From positions 16,937,711 through 17,001,710 of the forward strand of contig JAJKFL010000012.1 of assembly GCA_021186555.1 (NCBI GenBank): a stretch of DNA of 64,000 bases, given 5' to 3'. A model generated the notes under the pieces. It did no database searches. It saw only the letters and a program-made list of their open reading frames with translations, and had not been told where the DNA came from. Both the position numbers and the translations under genes were made by a program. Positions 23,696 to 36,500 of this stretch are shown here, in pieces. Every line of letters begins with the position of its first letter. The stretch's first letter is position 1. Origin of the DNA: Reticulitermes speratus (lineage: Eukaryota > Arthropoda > Insecta > Blattodea > Rhinotermitidae).

Positions 23696-26047
23696 TAGCT
23701 TGCACAGCGACAATTTTGTCATTTACCTTTACCAGATTTCAAGCCTTCCTTATCCACACTTCCTCTCTCCAATCCTCGTACTAAATAAAACAGCATGGAT
23801 AATAATAATTTACAGCAGGGGAATGAAAAATGTGGATTACGAGCCGAAATCGGTATGCAAAACTCATCGAACTCCCTTGACTTTCCTACAAAAAAATCGG
23901 AAGATCTTTAGGGAAAATTTGAGCACTGAGTTCATCAAAACCAAAGACGCTTGCTCCATCACATACGTACTACGAGACATAAAACGAAGGCCTATGTGTC
24001 ACAACAAACGTACCGTAAGAGTAATGTGGAACGTATAAGCCATTTACAATGCCAGTACAAATCCACCCCCAACAATGCGGAAATGCTGACGCAGAAACCA
24101 TCGATGTTTTCTGCGTGCACATACAAACCGCAGATACGTACAACACGTTCTGCGGTTAGTAAAAGTAGATATACAGCAAACGTACATCCGCCGGTACCTG
24201 AAACCCGCAAGGTTGGCGACGGATTTCTAATTTAGTGTTAAGTCTCACTCGTCCCGATATCAAAATTAATACAGCCATTTATCAATTTATATTCTCTCAT
24301 ACGCAGAAAAGAAATAAATAAGGAGAAGAAAGGAAGATAAACATGAAAAGGAGAACCAACAGACTTCTCACTCCTCTCTTTTACCTATATTCACCGCACA
24401 ATGCAATATAAACACCGCAAATGGCTGTTCGTGTATTTTACAAACAAGGAACAGGCTGAGTTATCAAGACCTTGCTTTAGGAAGCTCCCTCACATGTGTT
24501 TTAAGCCTGGCATATCTCTTCTGCACGAAGATGTCATCTACCTTGCTAAGGCTGTTTGTCTACAATTTGCTGCTGACGGTATCGCCTACAATAAATCTCT
24601 CTGCACCCCTAAAGCATTCAGTGAATGGATGTTCATTGGTTCCGGAAGTGACGTTGTCACCCGACCTCACATACTGATTCACATACATGAATGGTTTGAC
24701 TAAGACCACCCTGTTACTTTATTTAACGAGGCCTTTTCAAATGCACCGTTTGTAGTAGGAATATTTCTTGATATCAATAAATCGATATGATATTTTGAAA
24801 ATGTATTCGATATTGATACAGATTTAGTGTTATTCTCGTTTGAAGGTAGGCATCTACCAAATTACAAGGCGTCACATGTCAGAAGGCAGACAATATTTTG
24901 ACATAGGCAAATAAGGTTATAAGAGGTTGCAAAAACAAAATTAAGGAATGAGCTTTGTAACTAACCTTATTTCTCGCCGTACAAGACGAATTTCTTCCTC
25001 TGAAAAATATCCCCAAAATCACCCTGTTGAGATGTTAAATCAATAAAAGTACCTTGCTAAATTTAGGGTGCGTCTTGTCACTTGTAACGTATTAGGAGCG
25101 AAATGCGGTAAATTATTCATCTAATTTTGTCAGTGTAATTAATAAATCAACTTTGTCACGTGATATATGAGAAATTCATATCAAAAATGAGTCAGCAAAC
25201 CTCAGATAGCTTAGATGTAGGTGGGGGGATAATACTAAAATCGCAGTGAGATTAACAGGATATAAACTTCTTTAATGGACTGCACATGACGTAATGTACA
25301 TCTCTCTCGGTGGATTAAATATTCCTGTCTATTTTGGTCTACTGTTCTACTTAACTGACTAAAATAATGATGCAGAGCCTTTGCTGAAAATGTCTACCGA
25401 GTAAGCAGTTTCGTCTTTTCTAATTTTGCCTTATCTGAAATATCTCATAACGTAATGACACTAACGTTTCATTTCCACATGTTCATATCCCAAGCTCCAT
25501 TTCTTACAAACGCATGAGAAGGGCCATCCGCTTGTAAAATAGCACCCTCGTCTGTTTCCTTGCTTCTAAAGAGATATCTACATTTAATATTCCTAATTCG
25601 AGAGAGAACTGATGCGTTAATAACGACCCCACAGCCTAGCGGATTGGCTTTATAATAGGTTTACGTGAGGTCCAAAGAACACTTGCTTCAGGCAGAAACG
25701 GGAAATTGCTGCTTCCACATTATTGGGCTAACTTAAAATATTATTATTGCTGCGTTGACGCCTCGGGTATTCGTTTGGTAAAGGGTGGCAGCTCGTAATT
25801 TGTACTCCGTGATCCCTCGGGGTGGTAGGTTTCACCGTGAGATTACCTTCCACTCTACTTTTCGCGTGCCGTATTGCCCTTAAGACTACCGAAGCATACA
25901 AGAAATCTTCGGAGTGAATACCTGATCTGCGTATTTGTGTGCTCAGGGAGATTTAACAATGTGATACGGGGGCATTTTGTAGATTTGGAATAAGAATTTA
26001 TTGAACACCCTGCAACACAACGGATTATACCTATGCCGATCAATGCC
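23696..26047. other. No gene seen
   Basis: The longest frame is 100 aa at 24401-24703, without recognisable motif, signal peptide or splice context. No repeat family from elsewhere in the window recognised. Confidence 0.6.
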
Positions 26048-26301
26048 GATCCCAGTGGCCGTGCGGTCTAAGGCGTAGGTCTACGGCCGCTCGCTTACTA
26101 GGATTGTGGGTTCGAATCCCGCCGGGGGCATGGGTGAGTGTTGTGTGTTGTCAGGTAGAGGTCTCTGCGACGAGCTGGTCCCTCGTCCAGAGGAGTCCTA
26201 CCGAGTGTGGTGTGTCTTAAAAAGTGTGATAGTGAAGCCTCGAAAAATGAGGCGGCCTAGGCCCCAAGGTGCTGTCGAGCCATTGTGGGGGGGGGGGGGG
26301 G
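26048..26301 (+). mobile_element. SINE group D ending in a G15 tract
   Basis: Head CCCAGTGGCCGTGCGGTCTAAGG, B box GGGTTCGAATCCCGCCGGGG and normal body. The 3' end, CCATTG, runs into 15 consecutive G at 26287-26301 where other copies have A-rich sequence. Confidence 0.9.
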
Positions 26302-28610
26302 AAATCAATTCAAGCGATTAATATTCTTATATTCTGACATCACAAGCTTCATATTTCGTACCATTCGCCAAAAATAATTAGGGTGTTCAAAATAAGGAAG
26401 ATGAGATGGAAAGGGTAGGTAATTTGCATAACGACAGACAAGGTGTGCGTGGAATTTGTTCTGAAAACCTTGGGTGACCTTGAATTAGATACGAGAACGA
26501 TGTTAAAGTGAATCTTAAATAAATAGGCTGCGAGATTGTAGATTGGATTCAGCGGGCTCAGGAGAGCGACTAAATGTTAGGCTCTTGTGAAAACAGCAAA
26601 GCAACTTGGGCTTCTATGAAATTCGTGTTGTGTTTACCTGATACTACTTGGATTAGGTCTAATTCGCTGAAAGTGTTCTTTCAAAGTGACATGTTTCGGC
26701 CGTAGTATGCGAAGCATTAACCCTGACAATAATGATTCTTACTCAAAGCCCTCTTCTCTTGTCAATAACATAACACATTCAAGTGCTAATGGTGTAGAGA
26801 TAAGGGGTACCCCAGACACAATAAGCACTCTAATATAAGGCGAACATTTTGTTTGGTCGTGAAGTTAGCAAGAACATTTATGCAGGGTGGCCAACCGTAT
26901 ACACACTGTCGTAACTCCAGTAAAATCAACACAAGGAGAGACTAGAGATCACGCAGTCACACTTTGAACGGGTTTTGAAATCTGGACCCCGAAGGCCGCT
27001 TTCACCAGTATACTGGGTCAGCTGTGTTTTCTGTAGCAACCTATAGAGGGCGTAGGTTACCAAATGTTTTAGGATTACGAGGATGAGGTGCCCATGTGCG
27101 TGACCAGTCCTGACAGATTCCAGATACCCGGCAGAATTGGTTGCATATACGTAATTAACGAAGGTTAAAACATAAAGTAATTGATTGAGGTGGACTTTTG
27201 CGCCCCAGATTCTTCAAAAGATGGTCCTTGGAACGAAATAACAAATCAATATCAGGATTAAAGTCTTCTCGGATGTGATGACACGTAATTTCGTAGACAG
27301 GTACCGAGGATTTTGGTGAAGCCTTCTGCCTCCATTTCAGGGTAAAAGAGTAAGCCACGTGGGAAAAGCACGTGCAGGTTTAGATATAGTGTAGCTATAT
27401 CCTCACTCCCCTACATGCCTTCATGCAGTGTACCGGAAAAACTTCATCTTTCCTGGCTCGTTCGCATACTCGCGAAAATTTCCTATTACCTTCGACATGT
27501 GTGTCCTTCCGTCAGTCTCTCGCCTGTCTGTCCGCATCTATCAGCCTAGCTCCCACCAGACGTATTTTCTTGAAATTTGACAGTGGAAACTTTCATTAAA
27601 ATCTGCCGGGAATCTCGAAATTTGGTTAAAATCGTACAAAATTACCGGGAACTTTATATGACCTAAGTACGTTCTATTCTTGCCGGCGACAATAAATCGC
27701 CATAAAAGTACTGTATTCGAGTAAAGTGGTATCAGGCTGTTAGGATAGCCGAGGAGGTATAAACATTACGCGAACGTACACTACTACCTTTAAGAATGTT
27801 CGTTCACATCTTCTCCCCCATGTCTGATCACCCCTGCACCGCACTATTTTCCTTCATGGCACAACAAAAGAAAGGAAACCGTCTCTTTTCTCGTCTTTGC
27901 ATGCAAGAGTGACGTCATGTGACGTGATGTGGATAATGACCACAGACGTCGGCAGTGCCCCTGATCCACTGTCAACTTAGCATTTCCGTTCTTTTCAGTC
28001 TATCTATTAACGTCGACCTACAAAACAAGTAAACCGTACGAGAAGGGACCAAGCAGTGAGGGGTGGATAATGAGGAAATTGCAAAATGCTGCCAAAGAGC
28101 AAGAGAGTCTCATGTACACTGGGATAATTCAATTTTGAGATAACAAATACTTTCCAATATAAACGCCTAATACTTGTGTGTGACTGAGTCACACTTCCTT
28201 TCCACGGTTACAGGGTTAGTGACTGAGTGATTTCTACTCAGTTTCCATGGAAATCATATGCACCAAGAAAATTCCTCATAGACAACGCCGTGGATTAGCG
28301 CGTGAACATGTCAGCTCGTCACGTGACGAGCCCGGTTATGGTATCCAATAGTAAGTCAACAGAGACACGTTGTGATAGGAGTAATGATGTCCCTGTCAGT
28401 AGTTCAGATTATAATGATTTCGAGGGGTAGTGTTTCCGACACTACCCGCCATTTACCTGGATGGACTGAGGAAAGCTACGAAAAATTTCAGTCAGAATTA
28501 TTGACATCCCAGCCGAGATTCTAACCTATTACCTCCCACAAACTAGCCACGAACGTTAGGGCTTCAGCCAGCTCACTGGGTCTGACATATAATGTGTGAC
28601 TAAGTTTGAG
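26302..28610. other. No gene seen; SINE 3' scrap and a palindrome
   Basis: 27380-27440 carries a group B-like 3' end (CTATATCCTCACTCCCCTAC then ATGCCTTCATG). 28314-28331 is a perfect 18-bp palindrome inside tRNA-like sequence. The rest is unique-looking. Confidence 0.6.
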
Positions 28611-28613
28611 GAA

Positions 28614-28795
28614 CAGGGCCGTGCCATGGCTCAGGCGGTTAGTCGCCGGCCTCTCAACGCGGAGACCCGGATTCGATGCCGGGTGAGTCCATGTGGGATT
28701 TGTGGTGGACAAAGTGGCACTGGGACAGGTATATCCCCGAGTACTTCGGTTTTCCCCTGTCAATTTCATTCCACCGTTGCCCATTACAAGTAAAA
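28614..28795 (+). mobile_element. SINE group E
   Basis: tRNA-like head CATGGCTCAGGCGGTTAGTC with B-box-like CCCGGATTCGATGCCGGG. The body has GTGGACAAAGTGGCACTGGG, CGAGTACTTCGGTTTTCCCC and CATTCCACC. Related bodies are at 14.1, 20.9 and 23.5 kb. Confidence 0.85.
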
Positions 28796-29269
28796 ACAAA
28801 AAGAACTAATCATCTTCATCACAGGGTTGCACAATAAGCCTCAAGGCTGCGGTGCGTCCGTAGCGTGTGCTGCGGGGCCCTTCACCATAAAAAAAAAGGC
28901 TGAGGCAGTGATTGGCAAAACACGTTCATCGTTGGCAGGTCACATCTACGTTTGGTGGTTGCCAGTTAATTTTATGGAGATACTTCCAAATGACCGAAGG
29001 CCACGAATGGAAAACTGTATAGTTTAAAGAGAGTTTCAACGACCGCAGATTATTTTCACCGAATGTGCATGCAGGCTACACATACACCAAAGTACACAAA
29101 ATAACAACCAGCTCAAACCGCGGTCGTCTTTGTCGAGGTGCTAAAGCCAAGAAATAAACCTGATCTGGAGCGGACACCGTTCAATCAACTGATACCAAGT
29201 GACAGGCAAAGGTACAGCGAATGAAAACAGTAAATCTATGAACTAGGTGCTCCAAGAGAGCCGTCATAG

Positions 29270-29550
29270 TTGAGTCAGTGCAGTGACTAAAATACTCGAC
29301 GAACGACAGAGGAGTAGGCATCCTCTTCTCAGCAAGGCCAGAGATTGTCTTTTTCCAGAGTCCAAAAAGGTTCTGACACCCCTCCCCCGCCTCACACGTA
29401 ACGGGTACCGCGTGCCATTTTTTGGACGCTAAAGAGACGGTGACTTGAAGCTGACAGCACACCTCCATCTAGTGCGGAAGTCAAAAACGCATTGAGCTAT
29501 ACCTCCACTCCCCTACACGTCTTCGCGGCGTTGTGTTTAATTAAGAACAG
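29270..29550 (+). mobile_element. Decayed SINE group B
   Basis: Only the distal half is clear: GACTTGAAGCTGACAGCACA, CCTCCATCTAGTGCGGAAGT and GAGCTATACCTCCACTCCCC then CGTCTTCGCGGCGTTGTG. The proximal boundary is a guess. Confidence 0.55.
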
Positions 29551-30149
29551 CGATAATTCTGCTTGCACAACGAAATCGAAAACTTGCATTAGGCCAAAAT
29601 GTGTATTATTTATTTAATTGCTTTCTTTACAGTAAGAGGCGTTAATGTCGCTGACGCGACACAAATTCTCGCTGCCGCCATGTTGTTATTACTAATTTAT
29701 GAATTCAGAAAGTGCGGCTTTGTACTGCCCTTGAATGGCATTACGCTCATGCAAAGTTTCGTGATACTGATCGGTGGTTCAAAATTTGAAATAGTTTCTC
29801 TGACTAAATGTAGCCCAAAGCTGATTTATTCCCAGGTTCTGTAGTTACGTCGTTTCAAAACAGAGGTTGCATAGTAAAAACGAGACGAGAACATGAATGC
29901 GAGCGATAAACAAATAGGGATTTAGAATAAAGTGGTTACAGCTTATTGGAAGATATTACCACAGGACTGTGGAATAAAATCTGAGGAAAAACTCCCCCCC
30001 CCAACTAAAAAAATCTTAACTGGCCCCAGGAAGCAGAATTTATGACAGCTAAACCAACCGCTAGGTAGCAGCACATCATAAAGAAACCGGCACACCTGAA
30101 TCTCTCCAATAACAATATCTCCGACTGTTTTACATAGTATTAATGAAGG

Positions 30150-30390
30150 TCACTGCCGTGTTTCTTATCCAAAAAGTCCCAGGTTTAAATCCCCTCCGGA
30201 ATCCCGTTATCCTGACGTTTTTCATGCTTTTCCTCAGTCCCTCCACGTGAAAGCATGTCCAGCAGGCCTACCTAAAAGTACGTTGCAACCGCTTCCATTC
30301 ATATTCTGTTCAAGTCATCATCCACTAACCTTGCTAACATTCTAAGCCAGTTGCTGACAGCGTCGTTAAATAAACCATAAGTGAAATTAA
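30150..30390 (+). mobile_element. SINE group F, partial
   Basis: B-box-like GTCCCAGGTTTAAATCCCC, body CTTTTCCTCAGTCCCTCCA, 3' end GACAGCGTCGTTAAATAAACC. A head is not evident. Confidence 0.6.
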
Positions 30391-30559
30391 TAAAAAGAAC
30401 AGAATGTTTGGTTTTCTTTCAAAACTGCCGTCGATGCGAAGTAGCTATTTCAGGATTGGCCTGAAAATACTGACGACACGAACCGAGACAGATCGGTCGA
30501 TAAACCGACTAACCACAGACAGAGCAACCCGGGGTCAATTCTCGGAAGCAGTAGGAATT

Positions 30560-30750
30560 TTTCACTTAGATGCCCCGTTCAGACCGGTTATAAGGCCTAC
30601 CCAGCGTCCTATGGAATGGTTACCGGAGGGCTCTTTTTAATCAACTGCAGCAAGAATATGAACCAGAATCCTCCACTGAGAGATGAGATTAAGAATGCAT
30701 GGAGCTATAACCCACAGACCCTTTTTGCCTGACCGTAGTGCTTAAGTACA
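30560..30750 (+). mobile_element. Decayed SINE group B just upstream of a group D insertion
   Basis: CCCAGCGTCCTATGGAATGG, GGAGGGCTC, and a 3' end with TAAGAATGCATGGAGCTATA. The group D copy at 30.8 kb landed close to its end. Confidence 0.55.
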
Positions 30751-30789
30751 GGGGGACAGGGTCTTTTAATGTAGTTAATGACGCCCGCT

Positions 30790-31023
30790 GTCTAAGGCGT
30801 GGGTCCGCGGCCGTCGGGTGTTGGGATAGCGGGTTCGAATCCCACCGGAGGCATGGATGTCTCTCTCTTGTGAGAGTTGTGTGTTGTCACGTAGAGGTCC
30901 CTGCGACGGGCCGATCATTCGCCCAGAGGAGTCCTATCGAGTGTGGTGTATCTGAGTGTGATCGTGAAGCCTCGATAATGAGGAGGCCCTGGCCCAGTAG
31001 GGGCTGTCGCGCCATTGGAAGAA
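30790..31023 (+). mobile_element. SINE group D, 5'-truncated, with 13-bp target duplication
   Basis: Starts inside the head at GTCTAAGGCGTGGGTC, lacking the first 20 or so bases of other group D copies. Flanks 30777-30789 and 31024-31036 match at 12 of 13 positions, so truncation accompanied insertion. Confidence 0.88.
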
Positions 31024-31207
31024 AATGACGTCCGCTAGGTAAGAATTGCTACTCACAGATACTTGCATACACCTGTTTGATATCATTACTTCTCACAAAT
31101 AATCGAATTCATCTCACGCATCGAACTTGATGACTCACATCGTCATCACACGATTTGGCGATTTCATATTCCATCAACATCAAAAGCTAAAACGGCAAAG
31201 TTGTCCC

Positions 31208-31400
31208 TGCCTACGCCATGAAGGCATATAGGAGGAGTAGACGTAGAGCTCCACTCATTCTTACTTCAGCACTAGATGGAGATGGGTGGTTGACCTGACA
31301 CCCCGGCCGCCTTTCCCCTGGGAAAGAACCCCGGTGACCACTGGACAGGAGCATGGGTGGGTTCCAGAGCCGGTCTGGACATTTTGGAGAAGACAAAAAC
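31208..31400 (-). mobile_element. SINE group B, head missing
   Basis: Clear 3' end (CGCCATGAAGGCATATAGG), CACTAGATGGAGATGGGTGG, core with GGCCGCCTTTCCCCTGGG and CAGAGCCGGTCTGGACATTT. It stops before any tRNA-like head. Confidence 0.8.
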
Positions 31401-32849
31401 ATCTACACTCAATTGCATAATTATAGAACGCTAAGGGAGGGATCTTATTTCCGGCTATCTAAATTCAGATCCGAGTTAAATCACGCTGACGCTTTCTCAA
31501 TGTGGGTAGAGGCAGCCGGAAATTAAAAGCGACCACCGCCAAGCACTTTCCACACACGTCCGCCTCCTAATCTGATGTTTGAAATTCGCTTCTACAGTAC
31601 AGGAATTAACTCCATAAAAGTGTATAGTAAAAGAGAGGCTGCGAATTGAACGGCCTGCGTGGGATTACTGCCACCGAGACAACTGAACTATTTGGAAATA
31701 TTAAGTAACAAATTATGTAATTTGGAATACTTATCATGAAATTAATTAGGAGATGAAAAATAAACACAAAATTTTAGTCAAAAAACGCCAAACAAAGGGA
31801 TCGTTTGGGATACACAGGCATAAATGAGAGGATAATATAAAACTAGGATCCTAGGATATCGAACAAATCGAAGTGGCCATACATAGAATTCAACGATGGC
31901 CTTTCGTGATTATGGTATTGAAACTTATGATACCATAAGGGGCGGGCAATTTCTTGACAATCAAAGGAGCTGACAGCTTCCCAATACTTGGTTATTATAC
32001 AGCTCTAGAACAGATACGTAGCAATGTTTTCATCTACACTCCAGTTTTTGTGACCTGCCGGATCATTACTGGCAACACTGAACCTTCGTCAATGATGTAG
32101 TAACCGCTAGAGGGAAGTTTCTTGCTATTGATTGCCAGGGTGTGGCTTCCAAATCAGTCTGATATTATTATAAAGTTGCTATCAGTGTCAGAGAGACAAG
32201 AGGTTTTGCCGATATTACCACAGCTAGAGATATATATCTTCATTGGAAAACTGGTTACAAGTACTGGGTCGCACATTGGTTTGGTGGATCTGGAAGCGTC
32301 GCTCTCACTGCCACTTCAAATTAATTAAAAAAACGTAAAGCCTTTTGTATAAAATAAAAAAGTCTTTTTCTGTACAAAAAAAATTAAAAACTGAAATCAC
32401 AGAAGTAATGTTAACATTCTGAAGGCTATGACAAGCACGAACAGAGCGTTCAGCTCGTTGTCATGGAAACAACAGGGTATATGTGGGCGTGATTTCCACG
32501 GCACACTCGAAATTATCTGGTCATGTAATGCGACTACTGCAGCAGCCACACTGAATATGAAGGGTGCCCAAATTTTGAAAGCTTAATCTGATGGAAAAAC
32601 AATTTTCGCAAACCAGCCGGTTCTACAATAGGCACTGAATAGGCTATTTTATAAATACAATAAACATCTATCAATTTATTACGCATTCCTGCTAATATTT
32701 TATCGAAAATATTTTCCTTACCAAATTGAACTTGTGACAATAAAATGTACCTTCAGTTTTTCACGAGGTTTTTTGGGGGAAAAAAAAAATGTGACACTAA
32801 TGGTGAAAATGATGCTAATAAACGTAAAATGTAAGGCTGTCCTCCTCCA
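31401..32849. other. No gene seen
   Basis: AT-rich, no long frame and no recognised repeat. Confidence 0.6.
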
Positions 32850-33060
32850 CGCAGTGAAGGCATATAGAGGGAGTAGATGTGCAGCTAGCTCCACACATTC
32901 TTAGCCTCGGCACAAGATGGAACTGAGCGGTCAACTTCACGCCTCGGCCGGTCCCCCCCCCCCCCATTCCCGGGGGGGGGGGGGGGAACCCCGGTGCCCA
33001 TTGAATCCGTAGCTGGGTTGACCCCACAGCCGGTCAGGACAGTTTTTGGAGAACAGAACG
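32850..33060 (-). mobile_element. SINE group B with expanded C/G tracts in its core
   Basis: 3' end at CAGTGAAGGCATATAGAGG, then the CGGCCG core. The usual short CCCC...GGGG is replaced by C13 (32953-32965) and G15 (32972-32986), and then CAGCCGGTCAGGAC follows. No head is present. Confidence 0.8.
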
Positions 33061-33159
33061 TGATACTAAATGAAAAATGTGACACTTATGGCGAAAATAA
33101 GTTATGATAACAATCATGATACAATTAGTGGCGATACGCTTGATAAAAAAAACTCACAG

Positions 33160-33385
33160 TTAAGCGGATAACATTCCTACTTCATACTCTGGAGGTCCCG
33201 GGTTCAATTCTCGGACCGGTGTCCTGTTTTCTTGAGTAAACTTTCCGTGGCTTTACTCATTCCCTCCAGTCACATGCCAATATCCCCTTACATCAGACCA
33301 CAACCTCCCTGCCAGAACTTTTACAGTTCATTAATCACCATATCATGTGTCGTTATACAATGTGAGCTACTAGCCAAATGAACCA
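33160..33385 (+). mobile_element. SINE group F
   Basis: B-box-like GTCCCGGGTTCAATTCTCGG, body CTTTACTCATTCCCTCCAGT, 3' end GCCAAATGAACCATAAAG. Its 3' end resembles the copy at 30.2-30.4 kb, which ends AAATAAACCATAAG. Confidence 0.65.
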
Positions 33386-34509
33386 TAAAGAAACAAAGGC
33401 AGGGCAGATTTATGGTTCTTGTCCACTTTCCCTTTCAACACACATTTCTTCTGTTTCTTCCTCCTCGTTCTATTTCTTCTCTCTTTTCTTAACATTTCGT
33501 GACTCCCAAAATTTTGCGTTCAGTGTGAAAGTGACATAAAGTACAATCGAACTCGGTTATAACGACATCGGCTTATGCGACACCTCGTCTATAGCGTTAG
33601 ATATTCTGTGGTACCAACTACTTCCTCACTGCTAACCATAACAATATACTCCTCGGTTACAACAACACTCGATTCTAACGACACAAAATATTCAGTCCCT
33701 TTCTTGGCATTATAAACGAGTTCGACTGCACACGGACAAAAACCGCCGTCAAAGTAGTGATTGTTATTCAAAACATGCCGACGTTAAATCCCAAATGTCG
33801 CCAGTAGTATCGAAACAAAACAAGCAACATAGCCGTCACTATACAAACAACTAATGGGTTTTTTTTCGAGGTTTCCGCCGCGGAGTAGTTGAAGCTTTCT
33901 CTCTTCTTGGATGATGCACACCGCAGGTTTTTTAGTTACTTGCCGACATTTCGGGACTGCCTATCGGTCCCATCTGCAAAGGTCTTGACCAATTTACACG
34001 GCATAACATCTCAGGACTAATGATGTGAAGACAAGCATAGAGCCAACTCCCGAAACGTCGTGTATATCAAGTACATGTGTATCACATAATGGAAAGTCCG
34101 ACGTAATAATGGCATAAACCCCGAAGGCGGTTCACTGAGCGAGAACAGTTTACCACACGCTGTAGCTAAGGTTGTATACCTGACGGCAATTAGTTATTTA
34201 GAGGCTTTACGATCAAGTATGGTCAGCAATCCGCAGAACACTTATGTATAACTAGCAGCCTACACTACATGTGTTGTATGGGGGCTCCGTCACACAGACG
34301 GAGTACTATGCTATACAGCCCTTCGGACACCGCAGCAGCGCACACATCCTTCTTGATTCTACACGACATACATTATTGCTGCTTGGCTTACGGACAGAAA
34401 ACTGAAGAGTTTTGTGTTGTGATAATGCTTCAGACTTGGATTTGAATGGCACCCGGTTCGAATCTAGCCTGGATTATACATTTCTTTAAGATTTATCTGG
34501 GTTTACCAA

Positions 34510-34800
34510 ATTTTCTTTTCGGTCAACGCAGTCAGTATAGCAAATCGCTGCGGACTGGACAGTCCGGAATTCGAATCCCGGTAGAAGCAAAACATTTTCT
34601 CTTCTCCAAAACCGTCAAAAACGACTGTGGGGCTCATCCAGCCTCCCAGTCAACGGGTACCGGGGTTCCTTGCCGGGGTTAAAGCGACCGGGGAGTGAAG
34701 CTGACCACCTCAACTCCATCTACTGCCGAGCTTAAGACTGAGTGAAAATATAATTACCTCTACTCCCCGTATACGCATTCATAATATCGTGGATAGGGTA
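34510..34800 (+). mobile_element. SINE group B, nearly full length
   Basis: Head with GTCAGTATAGCAAATCG and B-box-like GGAATTCGAATCCCGG, core GGGGTTAAAGCGACCGGGG and TGAAGCTGACCACC, 3' end CTCTACTCCCCGTATACG and TTGCCTTTA. Shows that group B has a head related to, but more decayed than, group A. Confidence 0.85.
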
Positions 34801-34956
34801 GCTTTGCCTTTAATAATCAGTTAATATATGGATAATATTAAAACAAATATAGCGATTGTTAAATCGATTAGTTTGGCTCAGAATACGGGCCAGTGACGGG
34901 CGTCTGTGAACACGGTCATGCATCTTCGGACTGCATGAAATGCGGGAAATACCATG

Positions 34957-35002
34957 ACGAGTTGAGCAACTATTAGCTAACGAGTTGAGCAACTATTAGC
35001 TA
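34957..35002. repeat. Exact 23-bp tandem duplication
   Basis: The segment 34957-34979 is repeated without change at 34980-35002. Confidence 0.95.
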
Positions 35003-36244
35003 CTTAAGACGAACTATTCTGTGTAGATTCAGTTAATAAAGAAATGTATTTTTTACATTTAAACACAGTGTAATTAAAACCTCACATACGCACGACATAT
35101 CGACCCCACACCACTACAGGCACTGATACAATGGGCAAACCTGCCTTCATTTACTATTCTGGCATTGTTTTCCTCGTAAAGGGAAAATGCCATCATAGGA
35201 GTCGAATAAAAGGAATGAAGATGGCGGGGTTGATGGACCAGAATGATGACGTCAGAATACACACCTTCAACAAACCCCACCCTCATTTGCTTCATTCAGA
35301 GTCTGTCTGTCCATTCCAAGCGTCCACCTTGCTTTCTGTTTATTTCGATGTTTTGAACTCACTGCCTCCTTATAATGCAGAAACACGTCCCAGCAAACAA
35401 AGTGTCTTTTTAATACACATACTCCTCCGTCTGCAGTAGAATATGAAATAAAAGGACCAGACAGTGCATGGTGACTTTAGGAGCATCAGCAGCTAAAATG
35501 TTTCGTCTATTATCTAACTCTTTGCGGAGCAGGAACTTATTCAGAAGATAACAGTTACTCAGCTGGACATAAAATTTCCCCTTTTTATGAGAACAGTAAG
35601 TTCATCATCGTGTTCACAACAGACAGCTAATAAAAGATTTTTTCAAAACTAATTTTGAATAAACAGTGTAAAATTGCACATCACAGCTCAAAACAAAGGA
35701 ATAAAAACTTAGGATCTAACATTTTGTGTCAGTCTTACTATATTTATTTTTTATACGAAGCCCTTTGTTTTGAAAATTCTCCACGGGTATCCGGATCTAC
35801 AAGGCACAGTATATTATATTGTAACAGTTTAATGTAACGACACGGGTCATGTCAAAGCAATAAAAAAGGAAATTTCAATCCAACACAACAGAACGTAGCG
35901 CAACAAAATTTATTTTTTAACTGAATTTGTTGTTTTCATGTGAATTTGATTCTTACTTTTTGGATGGCAAAATATAATTCAATTATTTTTTTCGAATTTC
36001 CTTTCTTGAACCATTAATCTACAAGCAGTTAAGTAAATACAGCTTGCTAGCAGCTGTAACGAATCATAATTAAAGTAATTTTGTATTTATCTTACGGACA
36101 TATTGCCACTTATTCAAGATCCCGTATATTAAAATTCATCATTAAACAAGTTTTTCGCGGTTACCCTGGAAACTCTTCGCTGAAGAGCATTTCGGAAACG
36201 ACTTTTTTATATCGAATAAATAATTCTCTTATATCCCACGTACA
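35003..36244. other. No gene seen
   Basis: A 102-aa frame at 35131-35439 has no recognisable domain. The remainder is AT-rich. Confidence 0.55.
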
Positions 36245-36500
36245 ATAAAAAGAAGCAAGGCTAAATGGATGGGTCACATCTTGCGTAGGAACTGCCTTCT
36301 AAAACACGTTATTGAAACTACGATAGAAGGAAGAACAGAAGTGACGAGAAGATGAGGAAGAAGATGAAGGCAGATACTGGATGACCTTACGAAATAGAGA
36401 AGATGCTGGAAACTGAAAGACGAAGCACTAGATCGCACTCTGTGGAGAACTCGTTTTGCAAGAGGTTAAGAACCTGTCTTACGGAATGAATGAATATAAA
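36245..36500 (+). mobile_element. 3' end of a non-LTR retrotransposon (RT C-terminus), broken
   Basis: Translation in changing frames gives pieces typical of the C-terminus of insect endonuclease-RT proteins: W-M-G-H-I-L-R-R-N-C-L-L-K-H, then an arginine-rich stretch, then L-D-R-T-L-W-R-T-R-F. Several in-frame stops interrupt it (for example within the Arg-rich part). The same 3' segment occurs in reverse at 62.27-62.55 kb. Both are followed by TGAATGAATATAAA-type sequence, probably the element's tail. Confidence 0.85.

Noticed and set aside
24401-24703. 100-aa frame
   Set aside because: No motif, no splice or promoter context, and low length significance in AT-rich DNA.
28615-28690. tRNA gene candidate
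   Set aside because: Has A- and B-box-like sequence but is followed by the group E body and lacks complete stems.
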